A stretch of 58,245 nucleotides of DNA from NCBI GenBank assembly GCA_905478245.1, contig CAJQHT010000027.1:1-58245 (forward strand). Direction: 5' to 3'. The notes under the pieces are model-generated. The model did no database searches, was not told the DNA's origin, and saw nothing but the letters and a program-made list of their open reading frames with translations. Of this stretch, positions 26,812-36,192 are shown piece by piece (the stretch's first letter is position 1; every line of letters begins with the position of its first letter). The position numbers and the translations under genes are program-made. The stretch comes from an uncultured Rickettsiales bacterium. GTDB lineage: Bacteria > Pseudomonadota > Alphaproteobacteria > Rickettsiales > UBA1997.

Positions 26812-27604
26812 AGATTTTAACTTTATTGTAGATAGCCATTGTCATCTTGACCTAATAGAGAAACAAAACATCAATATTGACGACATAATTCACAATGCCA
26901 AACAAAATAATGTTAAAATATTGCAAACAATCTGCACTAAAATATCTGAATTTGACAAAATATATGATTTTACCAGAAAATATCCTGAAGTATTTGCTTC
27001 AATTGGCAACCATCCCTGCAATCTTAACGAAGAAAGCATAGTAAAAGCAGACCAAATTATTAAAGCATGCCAAAAACATGATAAATTAATTGGGATTGGC
27101 GAAACTGGCCTTGATTATTATCATGACAAATCCTTAAAAGAAAAACAAACCATTAGCTTTAAAGAACATATATCAGCAGCAAGACAAACAAATCTACCTT
27201 TAATAATACATTGCCGCGATGCTGATGATGACATGATTCAAATATTAACTTCAGAAATGCAAAAAGGTAAATTTAAGGCTTTAATGCACTGCTTCTGCGG
27301 CAGTCAGGCTTTAGCTACAGCGGCACTTGATCTTGGAATTTATATCTCAATTTCAGGAATAGTAACCTTCAAAAACGCTACTAATTTACAAGAAATAGTT
27401 AAAGATATACCTTTAGATAAAATATTAGTTGAGACAGACTCCCCTTATTTAGCTCCAACTCCATATAGAGGAAAAATGAATCAGCCAGCCTACACCAGAA
27501 ATACTGCCGAATTTATTGCCAAATTAAAAAATATCGAAGAGGAGGAATTATTTAGAATAACCACCGAGAATTTTTTTAATTTATTTACTAAATGCAAAAT
27601 ATAG
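26804..27604 (+). CDS. tatD: TatD-family metal-dependent DNase/hydrolase
   Basis: A TIM-barrel metallohydrolase of the TatD family (3'-5' DNase activity in E. coli TatD). The metal motif DSHCHLD is at residues ~10-16. IGETGLDYYHD, PLIIHCRDADDDM, ALMHCFCGS and LVETDSPYLAPTPYRGKMNQP complete the signature. At 266 aa the length is normal. It starts within the nadD coding region. In many genomes this gene (ycfH) follows metG or holB; here it is in a ubiA-nadD-tatD-protease group. Confidence 0.93.
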   Translation: MIKDFNFIVDSHCHLDLIEKQNINIDDIIHNAKQNNVKILQTICTKISEFDKIYDFTRKYPEVFASIGNHPCNLNEESIVKADQIIKACQKHDKLIGIGETGLDYYHDKSLKEKQTISFKEHISAARQTNLPLIIHCRDADDDMIQILTSEMQKGKFKALMHCFCGSQALATAALDLGIYISISGIVTFKNATNLQEIVKDIPLDKILVETDSPYLAPTPYRGKMNQPAYTRNTAEFIAKLKNIEEEELFRITTENFFNLFTKCKI

Positions 27605-27608
27605 TATA

Positions 27609-28226
27609 ATGTCTAATTTTACTTCAGACGATACAGGGCAATTTATCTACTTAATTTTACTGTTAGTATTTCTAGCAAATACCTTAATATTTAACAAAAA
27701 AATTAAAACATCAAAAATACTGTTACAACTTTCCTGCTGGCTTGGGATAATATTATTTACTATTGCATTATATAGTTTTCGCCATGAATTCATTAACATA
27801 AAAGATCGAATAGCCTCCGAGTTATTTCCAAGCAATGCACTCAGAGTTAACAGCCAAATTAGAATTAATATCTCAAAAGATAATCATTATTATATCGATT
27901 TACTCATCAATAATAAGAATATTAGATTTTTAATAGATACCGGAGCAAGCGACCTTGTTCTTAATCAAAAAGACGCCAAAAAAATAGGGATAAATTTAAA
28001 TAATTTACATTTTAATAAAATTTACCAAACAGCTAATGGCTCAACAAAAGGGGCTTCTATCATTTTGGATGAAATAAATATTAAAGGTTTAATATTCAGA
28101 GATATTTCAGCTTCCGTTAATCTTGCCAAGATGGAAACATCCTTAATGGGCATGAGGTTCTTAAAGAATTTTAAGAAATACGAATTTTATCAAGATAGGC
28201 TAATTATAACGACTCATGGCATTTAA
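27609..28226 (+). CDS. Membrane-anchored retropepsin-like aspartic protease
   Basis: 205 residues: two N-terminal hydrophobic segments (~9-24 and ~37-55), then a periplasmic single-lobe aspartic protease domain. FLIDTGASDLVLN carries the catalytic Asp110 in the DTGAS motif, followed by AKKIGI. The late MGMRFLKNFKKYEFYQDRLII matches the second conserved strand of the alphaproteobacterial TIGR02281-type family. Such proteins act as dimers; the substrate is unknown. It starts 4 bp after tatD and is the last gene of that run. Confidence 0.85.
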   Translation: MSNFTSDDTGQFIYLILLLVFLANTLIFNKKIKTSKILLQLSCWLGIILFTIALYSFRHEFINIKDRIASELFPSNALRVNSQIRINISKDNHYYIDLLINNKNIRFLIDTGASDLVLNQKDAKKIGINLNNLHFNKIYQTANGSTKGASIILDEINIKGLIFRDISASVNLAKMETSLMGMRFLKNFKKYEFYQDRLIITTHGI

Positions 28227-28269
28227 AATTCTACATACTATCAACAGAGATCAATAATAATATTTAAGC

Positions 28270-28701
28270 TTACTGCCCTTTGTTTTTAATAGCAATCTGC
28301 ACAAAATCAGATATTGATTTTTTTACTAAAGCCAGAATATAATTATAGATCTGCATCCTAAAGCCAGAATTAGTTATAACCTTAAAAGCCTTAACCACTG
28401 TTAGTTCTTTTTTTAATAAGTTAATTCCAATATTATAATTTCTTTGCAATAATTTTTTTCCAATCTCATTAGGTTCGCCACTTTCAACAAACATCTCGGA
28501 ATTGGCATTTGCTATACCGGCAATGATTGTTCTTATGTCATTTGCAATAATACTTCTAGCGTTTTGAATGGTTTGTGGATTATTTTTCTTGAAGCGATTA
28601 TAAAAAAATCTCAAGGGAGAATAGACAATTGAGCGATCTAAATGTTTATTAACACCGCATTCAAGTGCAAAAACTATTTTAGAGGCTATATCTTTTGTCA
28701 T
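28270..28701 (-). CDS. Unknown cytoplasmic protein (143 aa)
   Basis: No family recognised. It is mostly helical by composition, basic, with no signal peptide or membrane segment. It starts 2 bp after the stop of the secreted low-complexity protein, so the two share a transcript. That tight spacing and the clean frame argue for a real gene. Confidence 0.55.
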   Translation of the reverse strand: MTKDIASKIVFALECGVNKHLDRSIVYSPLRFFYNRFKKNNPQTIQNARSIIANDIRTIIAGIANANSEMFVESGEPNEIGKKLLQRNYNIGINLLKKELTVVKAFKVITNSGFRMQIYNYILALVKKSISDFVQIAIKNKGQ

Positions 28702-28703
28702 AT

Positions 28704-29120
28704 TTAATATCTATCTTCTTGTTTACTTCTGGATCTGTTCCTGGACCCATTTCTTGATCCATCTTGAGACCTGTCATCATAAGAATTTTCCTGATTCTCA
28801 CTTCTATTTCCAAGACTTTTTTTCCCATCACTATCCTTCATGCCATATTCTTGACGCAACTTTGCCATTTCTGCTTTACATTTTTTCATTATTTCTTTTC
28901 GTCTTTTCTGAAATTCTCCACGTACTACATTAGCATTTTTTTTAGCAGAGGAGTTATTGCTTGAATTTTTTAACTTAAATTCACGCCTTGAAGAATCTTG
29001 ATTCTTTTTATGGCTAGAATCACGATACGAAGAATCACTTTTATACTCCCCATCCCTAGAAAAAGCATCAAAAGACTGGCTCAAGGTAAAAAACACAGTA
29101 AATATTAGAAATTTTTTCAT
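28704..29120 (-). CDS. Secreted, disordered Ser/Arg/Asp-rich protein
   Basis: 138 residues with a clear signal peptide (MKKFLIFTVFFTLSQSFDAFS). The rest is highly polar: runs of Ser, Asn, Lys, Asp and Arg, a short helical segment in the middle (EFQKRRKEIMKKCKAEMAKL), and an RS-like end (SRNGSRNRSRSKQEDR). One cysteine remains in the mature part. No homology recognised. It lies 21 bp downstream of the USP gene on the same strand. Confidence 0.6.
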   Translation of the reverse strand: MKKFLIFTVFFTLSQSFDAFSRDGEYKSDSSYRDSSHKKNQDSSRREFKLKNSSNNSSAKKNANVVRGEFQKRRKEIMKKCKAEMAKLRQEYGMKDSDGKKSLGNRSENQENSYDDRSQDGSRNGSRNRSRSKQEDRY

Positions 29121-29141
29121 AATTTGGCAAAAATATTAAAA

Positions 29142-29999
29142 TTAACGAAATAATAAAACAGGCATTTGTACTTTATTAATTAAGCTAGCAGTTATGCTGC
29201 CTAAAATAAAACTACGCAATTTAGAGTGATTATAAGCACCCATAACTAAAAGATCGATTTGCTTCTCTTCTAAATAATCTGTAATAGCAGCACTAACATT
29301 CTTCTTATTCAAAATCAAAGATTTACTATCTATTCCTTGAAGTGACAATATGTCCTGAGCTTTTTTTATATTTTGTTCATTTATTTTATTTTCATCACCT
29401 ATCATTAATAAATGGCATTCTAATTTATTGAGCAATTCACTATTTGCTACATAATTCACCATATCTAAAGATTTTTTACTGCCATCATATGCTATTAACA
29501 AACTTTCTATCGGTTTATAGACCATAGAAGCAATAAGAAGAGGCTTAGCAACCAAGCGTACTACGGACTCTAAATTTGAACCTATTTTATTTAACTTCCC
29601 AGAGGCCTCCATTCCGCTTCTACCCATAATTACCATGTCAGCCCTATCAGAAACATCCAAAACTATCTCACTTAAAGAGCCCCTTAGGTGAATTCTTTGT
29701 ACATTCTGACGATTTTCCACTTTTAATTCTCGAATGGCATGATCCAATATTGACTCTCCTTTATTTTGCTCTATCTTTCCATGAGCTTCATCCATTTTAC
29801 TTAAATCATTGAGTAATTTTGTTTTAGCGCCAAAACCAATCGATCCACTGAAATTTACTTTTGCAGCTACATCGTAATGAGGGGTGGCAACATGCAAAAG
29901 AGATATGTCAGCATTGGTAACACTATTAATCCACGAGCTTAAGTCACATACACTGTAAAAATGACTTGATCCATCGACGCAGGCGATAATTTTTTTCAT
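29142..29999 (-). CDS. Tandem universal stress protein (two UspA domains)
   Basis: 285 residues with two Usp domains, each an ATP-binding alpha/beta fold. The first starts KKIIACVDGSSHF and has VIMGRSGMEA. The second starts LLIAYDGSKKSLDMV and ends LLVMGAYNHSKLRSFILGSI, the G-x2-G-like nucleotide loop (the second Gly is replaced by Asn/His). The ATG at 29999 is chosen over a GTG two codons upstream because it matches the usual MKK start. It lies downstream of SulP on the same strand, a frequent partnership. Confidence 0.88.
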   Translation of the reverse strand: MKKIIACVDGSSHFYSVCDLSSWINSVTNADISLLHVATPHYDVAAKVNFSGSIGFGAKTKLLNDLSKMDEAHGKIEQNKGESILDHAIRELKVENRQNVQRIHLRGSLSEIVLDVSDRADMVIMGRSGMEASGKLNKIGSNLESVVRLVAKPLLIASMVYKPIESLLIAYDGSKKSLDMVNYVANSELLNKLECHLLMIGDENKINEQNIKKAQDILSLQGIDSKSLILNKKNVSAAITDYLEEKQIDLLVMGAYNHSKLRSFILGSITASLINKVQMPVLLFR

Positions 30000-30133
30000 A
30001 AGCACTAATTATAAATAAAAACAATAAGTTGTTTAAAAAACTATTTAGCATTATGTGGCTTTACTAAAAATGATATAGAATATCAACAGTAAAATCAATC
30101 ATAAAATATCTTCCTTGTCAAAATTATACAATA

Positions 30134-30172
30134 TGTCCTAAAATAAGACATGTATTGTATTAAAATAATACA
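30134..30172 (-). terminator. Tandem small hairpins after SulP
   Basis: Two related palindromes follow the SulP stop on the minus strand: TGTATTATTTTAATACA (30172-30156), abutting the stop, and TGTCTTATTTTAGGACA (30150-30134). The first 17-mer is identical to the one at 3037-3053, also just past a minus-strand gene. Termination or mRNA 3'-end protection is inferred; there is no strong T tract. Confidence 0.4.
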
Positions 30173-31642
30173 TTAAATGATTTTTACAGAATTCTCTTTA
30201 TCATAAGTGCTAAATTTATCAATAATTGTTTCACTGGCTTTATTTAAACCTGTTACACTTACCTTTGTTCCTTCTCTTTGGAATTTTAAAACTACTTTAT
30301 CCATTGCCGCTACAGCAGACAAATCCCAAAAATGAGCCTGATTCAGATCTATTACAACTTCTTTTACCACCTCCTTAAAATCAAATGCTGCCACAAATTT
30401 TTCAACTGAAGCAAAAAATACCTGACCATAAACCTTATACTCCCTAATATTGTTTTTTGAAAAACCGGATTCAACATTAAGTAATTTAGAAACTTTCTTG
30501 GCAAAAAATAATGCGCTCATTAATACTCCAGCAAAAACACCTTGTGCCAAATCATGAGTATGAATTACCACCATGACCGTTACAATCATAACAATATTAG
30601 AAGCTGTTGGATATTGCCTCATATTTTTTACTGAATCCCAGCTAAAAGTTCCTATACTAACCATTATCATTACCGCCACCAATGCCGCCATTGGAATTCT
30701 ACTGACCTCATCATTTAATACCAATATTAAAAATAGCAAAAAACCCCCCGCAAAAAAAGTAGAGAGTCTACCTCTACCGCCAGATTTAACATTAATTACT
30801 GATTGACCAATCATAGCGCAACCAGCCATTCCACCAAAAAACCCAGTAACAATATTAGCAATTCCCTGACCTTTGCATTCTTGATTTTTTGGACTTGGAG
30901 TATCTGTTAAATCATCAATAATGACAGCCGTCATCAAAGACTCCAAAAGACCAACAGATGCCAAAGTTACAGCATAAGGGAAAATTATCTTCAAAGTTTC
31001 AAAATCAAAAGGAATATCAGGTATCAAAAATATTGGTAAACTACTTGGTAAATTACCCATATCACCCACTGTTCGTAAATCCATATCAATTACAATAGAC
31101 AATATTGTTAGAACCACAATGGCAACCAAAGGAGATGGGATTGATTTACTAATATAAGGAAATAAATAAATAATAGCCAATCCAAAAGCTACCATAGCAT
31201 ACATCTGCCAACCAGCGCCGCTAAATTCTGGCAATTGAGCTGCAAAAATTAGAATTGCTAAAGCATTAACAAAGCCAGTCATCACGGATTTAGAAACAAA
31301 ACGCAATAATGATCCCAACTTCAAATATCCGGCAATAATTTGCAATATTCCTGTTAAAATAGTTGTTGCCATTAAATATTCTAAACCATGATCCCTAACC
31401 AAAGTTACCATAACTAAAGCCATTGCCCCAGTTGCAGCTGATATCATTCCCGGGCGACCACCAACAAAAGCAATCACAACAGCAATAGAAAATGAGGCAT
31501 ATAAACCAACCTTAGGATCAACCCCGGCAATAATAGAAAAGGCAATTGCTTCTGGTATTAAGGCAAGCGCCACCACCATGCCAGACAAGATATCTCCGCG
31601 CACATTTCCGAACCACTGATTTTTAAATTTTGATAAATACAT
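30173..31642 (-). CDS. SulP-family inorganic anion transporter with STAS domain
   Basis: 489 residues, an inner-membrane anion transporter (sulfate, bicarbonate or a dicarboxylate). The N-terminal signature [34 protein letters not shown] is diagnostic. About 10-12 membrane segments follow, with [27 protein letters not shown] in the core. The C-terminal ~90 residues form a STAS domain ([22 protein letters not shown]). The substrate cannot be told; this short type is often near a USP gene and is sometimes a bicarbonate carrier. It lies 7 bp downstream of the HemY-like gene. Confidence 0.9.
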   Translation of the reverse strand: MYLSKFKNQWFGNVRGDILSGMVVALALIPEAIAFSIIAGVDPKVGLYASFSIAVVIAFVGGRPGMISAATGAMALVMVTLVRDHGLEYLMATTILTGILQIIAGYLKLGSLLRFVSKSVMTGFVNALAILIFAAQLPEFSGAGWQMYAMVAFGLAIIYLFPYISKSIPSPLVAIVVLTILSIVIDMDLRTVGDMGNLPSSLPIFLIPDIPFDFETLKIIFPYAVTLASVGLLESLMTAVIIDDLTDTPSPKNQECKGQGIANIVTGFFGGMAGCAMIGQSVINVKSGGRGRLSTFFAGGFLLFLILVLNDEVSRIPMAALVAVMIMVSIGTFSWDSVKNMRQYPTASNIVMIVTVMVVIHTHDLAQGVFAGVLMSALFFAKKVSKLLNVESGFSKNNIREYKVYGQVFFASVEKFVAAFDFKEVVKEVVIDLNQAHFWDLSAVAAMDKVVLKFQREGTKVSVTGLNKASETIIDKFSTYDKENSVKII

Positions 31643-31649
31643 GAATTAT

Positions 31650-32147
31650 TTAGATTGACTTTTTAAAAAAACCAAGAAATCTTGATTCCTTTACCACTTC
31701 CACTCCGTTTTCTAACTTCAATAAATCTATTTTAGAATTATGATTTACTAAAGCATTTTTTAATTTTTTATTTTTCAATAAAGAACTTATTTTCTTCTGT
31801 ATTTTTATTGCATCCACTTTTTCTCCCTTACTAGAATTATCTATATATTGAGCAATTAAATCTATCGCAACATCATATTTATCAATCAATTTATCTCTCT
31901 TTTTAAGTTGATCAATTTTAAATATACCCAAAACCCCAAGAATCAGCGAAATTAAAAAATAACAAAATCTATAAAAAATAAATAAACCACCAAGCAGCAA
32001 AACAAAACCAATAGAAAATGTCAAAATATCAATTTTTGTTTCATGATTAAGCCAAACTACATTTATCCAGCCATTATTATTAAAAAGCCAAATCATTGGT
32101 GTAAGAATAAGTATTAATAATATTAAAAAAGATATGAATCTAAACAT
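31650..32147 (-). CDS. Short HemY-like membrane protein
   Basis: 165 residues. Two membrane segments at the N-terminus (~3-20 and ~43-75) flank INVVWLNHETKIDI, a pattern like the HemY N-terminal domain (PF07219). The C-terminal TPR region of normal HemY (~400 aa) is absent. Assignment rests on this pattern and on its place after hemD and the Mic60-like gene, the order found in many alphaproteobacteria. HemY's exact role is unclear. It overlaps the Mic60-like gene by 8 bp. Confidence 0.55.
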   Translation of the reverse strand: MFRFISFLILLILILTPMIWLFNNNGWINVVWLNHETKIDILTFSIGFVLLLGGLFIFYRFCYFLISLILGVLGIFKIDQLKKRDKLIDKYDVAIDLIAQYIDNSSKGEKVDAIKIQKKISSLLKNKKLKNALVNHNSKIDLLKLENGVEVVKESRFLGFFKKSI

Positions 32148-32973
32148 TATTTATTATTTTTTGTAAATATAAAAATATTTCTTTAAATGAATTATTTATT
32201 GCTATCTGATTTTCTAGCATTAAAGTAACTTTACTCAAAGATTCCTGATATTTTGACTCCAGACTATTTATAGTTTCTAGGGCTTCACTATATGATTTTA
32301 ATTTAATAAATCTTTCAATTTCCAATATCTTGGCATCAATTTCATCTCCATCCTTAACAATTCTGCCATCAATTCTCCTGATTACAATTAATTGGGACAG
32401 GTTATTTTTAATATTGTCGAAAAAATCCATCTTAACATCATCTTGCTTCTTTAAAGAAACTAGATTATCAATTAATTTAGCAAAAGATTCTGGCATTTGT
32501 GCAATATTATAATTCTTTTTTGCCAAAAAATCTTTCAATTTCTCTATTTTTAAAGTTAAATAATGGTCTTTTATAGATAGGCTGGCAAGTTGAGATAATT
32601 GCATTTCATGATCAAGATCCATCTGAACTAAATATAGTAATTTAGAAAATGATATAGCAATAATAGATAATTCATTCTGCAAATTAACATTACTAATTTT
32701 TAGCTCTAACTCAGAAATTTTATTTTGCAATTCTGCTATTTTGTTATCTCGATCAAGATTATCATCTTGAATATTTTTACTTTCAACTATTTCTTTTTTA
32801 ACACTTACTACCTCTATTTCATTCTTTAATAACGATGTGTCATCTTGATAAACAACACTATTAAATTTTATAGAAAAAAAATAATAAGATGAAGCAATAA
32901 TTAAACATAAAATAATGGCCAATATTGCTACTTTTATAAATTTGCTAATGTGTTTTTTTATTTTATTTTCCAT
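32140..32973 (-). CDS. Mic60/mitofilin-like inner membrane protein
   Basis: 277 residues: a basic start, one membrane anchor (~14-33), a heptad-type coiled coil (KIAELQNKISELELKISNVN, ~75-100), and a helical C-terminal domain (~105-277). This layout and the position between hemD and a HemY-like gene match the alphaproteobacterial Mic60 homologues, relatives of the mitochondrial crista-junction protein. It is short compared with most of them. Sequence motifs alone would not prove it, so the call leans on context. Confidence 0.55.
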   Translation of the reverse strand: MENKIKKHISKFIKVAILAIILCLIIASSYYFFSIKFNSVVYQDDTSLLKNEIEVVSVKKEIVESKNIQDDNLDRDNKIAELQNKISELELKISNVNLQNELSIIAISFSKLLYLVQMDLDHEMQLSQLASLSIKDHYLTLKIEKLKDFLAKKNYNIAQMPESFAKLIDNLVSLKKQDDVKMDFFDNIKNNLSQLIVIRRIDGRIVKDGDEIDAKILEIERFIKLKSYSEALETINSLESKYQESLSKVTLMLENQIAINNSFKEIFLYLQKIINNV

Positions 32974-32987
32974 AAATTTTAAAAATA

Positions 32988-33701
32988 CTATTTATCACGA
33001 TCTTTACTAACAGATCTCTTTTTAATTGATTTAATATTAACAACTCTTAAAAAACCTATATTTTGACAATATTGACAAATTTCATCACTAAAACATAAAA
33101 GCTTAATATTTTTACATACTGCAAATATATTATATTTAACAAGTAAATGATAGAATATGTCAGCGCTGTTATTTGAATAAATTGTAACGGCGTTAATCTT
33201 GCCTAAAACTATTTTACTTATAACAGCTTTGCTTAAATGATTTTTCGCTTTTATTTTATAAGCAAGAATCTTTTTGATATTATAACCCTTTTCCCTTAAA
33301 TACAAATCAATATTTCCAGCAGCATTTTTTTGGCATAAATATAAAAATTTATCACTTTTTAAAGCATTATAAGTAATTAATTTAAGTAAAGATGAAGCGG
33401 AATTATTGGCAATTAATACATTTTGATAACCATAATCTTTTAAAATTGCCGCTGTTTTTTCTCCAACCGCATAAATCTTAATATTTTTATCAAAACTTAG
33501 TTTTTGCAAATATTCAATAGAATTAGCACTACTAAAAATAACAGCATTAAAATCAAAAAACTTAAACCAAACCCTTCTTAAGAGATTTATTTTGCAAAAA
33601 ATAACCTCAAATAAAGGCGCTATAATAGTTTTAAGACCTTGGCTCTCCAGTTCTTTGGCAGTAATAATAGAGTTTTTTTGATCTCTAGTTACCAATATCA
33701 T
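32988..33701 (-). CDS. hemD: Uroporphyrinogen-III synthase
   Basis: Closes and inverts ring D of hydroxymethylbilane in tetrapyrrole synthesis. MILVTRDQKNS at the start, FNAVIFSSANSIEYLQ in domain one, IYAVGEKTAAILKDYG, and NAVTIYSNNSADIFYHLL in domain two are the usual (poorly conserved) HemD landmarks. It has 237 residues, close to the family's ~245. It precedes the Mic60-like gene by 14 bp. hemC, its usual neighbour, lies 1.3 kb upstream with two unrelated genes in between. Confidence 0.85.
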   Translation of the reverse strand: MILVTRDQKNSIITAKELESQGLKTIIAPLFEVIFCKINLLRRVWFKFFDFNAVIFSSANSIEYLQKLSFDKNIKIYAVGEKTAAILKDYGYQNVLIANNSASSLLKLITYNALKSDKFLYLCQKNAAGNIDLYLREKGYNIKKILAYKIKAKNHLSKAVISKIVLGKINAVTIYSNNSADIFYHLLVKYNIFAVCKNIKLLCFSDEICQYCQNIGFLRVVNIKSIKKRSVSKDRDK

Positions 33702-33772
33702 TTTTTATTTTTTTAAATTTGGTTAAAATAATGGGCAATCGCGCATTTATTTAAAGGGTAATATGTATGATG

Positions 33773-33808
33773 ATATTAGGTTTCGTAAAAATACAATTAA
33801 CCTAATAT
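33773..33808. repeat. Inverted repeat in the hemD upstream gap
   Basis: Perfect 10-bp arms ATATTAGGTT (33773) and AACCTAATAT (33799) around a 16-base loop, in the 123-bp gap between the TfoX-C gene and hemD. There is no T-run on either side, so it may be an operator or a weak terminator rather than a classic intrinsic terminator. Confidence 0.4.
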
Positions 33809-33824
33809 AAATTTACAATTTGAC

Positions 33825-34112
33825 CTATATTTTTCTTAATCTTTTAGTAAAATCTTTTAGTTCAGTTTTTCTGCCCTCTGGAACATCTTGCCATCTGCAA
33901 TCAGTAATTGCAGCTTCTATTGCGTATAAGTAAGCTGCATGGTGGGTTCCACAAAATCCACCTGATTCATCTATCATTAGATATACATCTTCTGTTCCAA
34001 TTCTAACTAAAGATTCAAGATCATATATGCCAGCATTATATAACTTTTCTGCCATTTTAGGACCTATATTTCGTATCTTTTCTAATTTTGTTATAATTTC
34101 TTCCTTGTTCAT
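33825..34112 (-). CDS. TfoX C-terminal domain protein
   Basis: 95 residues from the ATG at 34112. IRNIGPKMAEKLYNAGIYDLESLVRIGTEDVYLM is a helix-hairpin-helix-like start, and YLYAIEAAITDCRWQDVPEGRKTELKDFTKRLR matches the TfoX C-terminal family. The N-terminal TfoX domain is absent, as in many stand-alone members. Function unknown; TfoX proteins are linked to competence regulation in gamma-proteobacteria. Its ATG overlaps the TGA stop of the upstream exporter gene (ATGA), which decides this start over longer in-frame options. Confidence 0.8.
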   Translation of the reverse strand: MNKEEIITKLEKIRNIGPKMAEKLYNAGIYDLESLVRIGTEDVYLMIDESGGFCGTHHAAYLYAIEAAITDCRWQDVPEGRKTELKDFTKRLRKI

Positions 34113-35029
34113 TTTTTCTTTTTTTCGGCAATATATAAAACTCCCATAATTAAGATAGAACCAATAATCTGCTGATACGTCATCACTTCCCCTAAAATTA
34201 TATAACAAAAGAATATTGTCATTACTGGCCCCGAAGTATTTAGCAAAGCAAATCTAGAGGCTCCTATTCTTTTTATTCCTTCTGCTATCAATAATAATGG
34301 CATGAATGTACAAAATATTGCCATGATAATAATGATAACAAATCCTTTATTTGAAATAACATGATTAATCTCAGAATTAAAAATAGTAAAAAAATGAATA
34401 TTTATAAATATAAAAGAAAATATTACAGCGTAAGTTGTAAATAAAATGCTACCAATTTTTTTACCAGTTTGCTGATTAATAACAATATATATAGAATAGC
34501 TAATAGCAGCAAAAAGAGCCAAGATCACCCCTGTTTTGTTCGCTGACGTTAGGGATAGATTAAAACCCCCTAAAACCAAAAATAATCCAATTTGAACTAA
34601 TCCAAAACACAATATATCTCTCAATTGCGGCAATCTTTTTTCAATAATTGAATTAAATATTAAAACATAAGCAGGAAATGTATATAATATGATCCTGTTA
34701 ATATTGGCATCAATTAATTTAAGAGAATAAAAATCTGACAATGTTGCTAGATAATAACCAAAAAATCCTGCCAATATACAATTAATAGCAATTCTTCGAT
34801 TGAGAATAGCAGTAAAAAGCTCTTTTTTCTTTTTATAGAAAGCAAAACACAACAATAATGGTAAAGTAAAAAGAAAACGATAATAAAATAAATCCATTAC
34901 AGCCACCTCTTCAATATAAGCTAATTTTACTAAAATTGACCTAAATGAAAGCAATAAAGTTGCCACAAGCACTAAAAATGCTCCAAATAATGCATTATTT
35001 AATATAAATTTATTATATAGATCTTTCAT
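34109..35029 (-). CDS. DMT-superfamily (EamA) transporter
   Basis: 306 residues with ten hydrophobic segments arranged as two EamA repeats (~13-140 and ~155-300). SLKLIDANINRIILYTFPAYVLIFNSIIEKRLP is the typical end of the first repeat, and GASRFALLNTSGPVMTIFFCYIILGE that of the second. Substrate unknown; members export or import amino acids, SAM or metabolites. It lies 16 bp after hemC and overlaps the TfoX-C gene. Confidence 0.85.
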   Translation of the reverse strand: MKDLYNKFILNNALFGAFLVLVATLLLSFRSILVKLAYIEEVAVMDLFYYRFLFTLPLLLCFAFYKKKKELFTAILNRRIAINCILAGFFGYYLATLSDFYSLKLIDANINRIILYTFPAYVLIFNSIIEKRLPQLRDILCFGLVQIGLFLVLGGFNLSLTSANKTGVILALFAAISYSIYIVINQQTGKKIGSILFTTYAVIFSFIFINIHFFTIFNSEINHVISNKGFVIIIIMAIFCTFMPLLLIAEGIKRIGASRFALLNTSGPVMTIFFCYIILGEVMTYQQIIGSILIMGVLYIAEKKKK

Positions 35030-35045
35030 TTATTTAAATAATTCT

Positions 35046-35984
35046 TTATAAATTGCGCAATATATGTTGTGCATTCTTTATAATTTCATCTCCAGCTTCA
35101 GAGCCAATTAACTGAGCATCGTCAAAACTTCCCAATCGATATGTTTCGTAAATCTCATTTCCATCCAGACTACAAATAGCAACTTTTAACAACAAAGTAT
35201 TATCTTCTGTAATTTGACAATATCCTGCAATAGGCATTTTACAAGAACCGTCAACCTTTGCTAAGAAAGCCCTCTCTGCCGTAACGGCAATTCTAGTCTT
35301 AAAATGATCAATATCACTTAAAATATTACAAGAATAATTATCACCAGCCCTACATTGAGCACCAATTGCACCCTGCCCAATTGCGGGCAGCATATCCTCA
35401 ATTGCAATAATTGAAGAAATATATTTTTCCATATTAATTCTTTTTAAACCAGCAACAGCTAATATTGTAGCATCCACCTCACCCTCTTCTAATTTTCTTA
35501 ATCTTGTATTAACATTGCCTCTAAAATTAACTATTTTTAAATCCGGTCTTTTTCTTAATAAAAAGGCCTTTCTGCGCGCAGAGGAGGTGCCCATAATGGC
35601 ATTTTTAGGTAAACTCTCTATTGATTTATATTTTAATGATATAAAGGCATCCCTAGGATCCTCTCTTTCTAAAATAGCCTTCATCACAAGTCCTTTAGGA
35701 TATTCTGCAGGCATGTCTTTCATTGAATGAGCGGCAATTGATATTTCTTTGGCAATTAAGGCTTCTTCTATTTCTTTTGTAAACAGGCCTTTTCCACCAA
35801 TGTCACTTAGATTTTTATCTAAAATACTGTCTCCTGAGGTTTGGAAGCCTTTTATTGATATTAAATCTGGATTTTTCTTATAGGAATCTGAGGAATTGCA
35901 AATATAGTTCTTTACTGCGAAAGACTGAGCTTTAGCTAATGCGCTTTTTCTAGTGCCAATTATAATATTTTTGGCATTTACCAT
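35046..35984 (-). CDS. hemC: Hydroxymethylbilane synthase (porphobilinogen deaminase)
   Basis: Polymerises four porphobilinogens to hydroxymethylbilane. GTRKSALAKAQS at the start, HSMKDMPAEYPKGL (~residue 82-95), GTSSARRKAFLLRKRPDL, and IGQGAIGAQCR are conserved. GSCKMPIAG holds Cys248, which carries the dipyrromethane cofactor. The 312 residues are normal. The start at 35984 gives MVNAKNIIIGTRKS. Downstream genes on the strand are the exporter, the TfoX-C gene and then hemD, so the usual hemC-hemD pair has been split. Confidence 0.95.
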   Translation of the reverse strand: MVNAKNIIIGTRKSALAKAQSFAVKNYICNSSDSYKKNPDLISIKGFQTSGDSILDKNLSDIGGKGLFTKEIEEALIAKEISIAAHSMKDMPAEYPKGLVMKAILEREDPRDAFISLKYKSIESLPKNAIMGTSSARRKAFLLRKRPDLKIVNFRGNVNTRLRKLEEGEVDATILAVAGLKRINMEKYISSIIAIEDMLPAIGQGAIGAQCRAGDNYSCNILSDIDHFKTRIAVTAERAFLAKVDGSCKMPIAGYCQITEDNTLLLKVAICSLDGNEIYETYRLGSFDDAQLIGSEAGDEIIKNAQHILRNL

Positions 35985-36007
35985 TTTTATTAAGTTTGGT
36001 TTGAAAA

Positions 36008-36133
36008 CTAACCTTGTCTAGCTTTAAATCTTGGATTTAGCTTATTAATAACAAATAATCTGCCTTTTCTACGAACGATTTTACAGTTTTTATCTCTATT
36101 TTTAGCTGATTTTAATGAATTATAAATTTTCAT
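36008..36133 (-). CDS. rpmJ: 50S ribosomal protein L36 (zinc-free type)
   Basis: 41 residues: [20 protein letters not shown] then [20 protein letters not shown] and a final Gly. This is the longer L36 with the SAKxRD and CxxVRRKGRxYVI-like landmarks and only one cysteine, so the four-ligand zinc site of classic L36 is absent, as in YkgO-type and most alphaproteobacterial L36. It stands alone, 23 bp upstream of hemC, with a type-B repeat just upstream. Confidence 0.93.
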   Translation of the reverse strand: MKIYNSLKSAKNRDKNCKIVRRKGRLFVINKLNPRFKARQG

Positions 36134-36192
36134 CTTAAAAGTAATTATTTTTTAAATATTCGAAAACAAAATATACTCTATTGTTTTTAATA

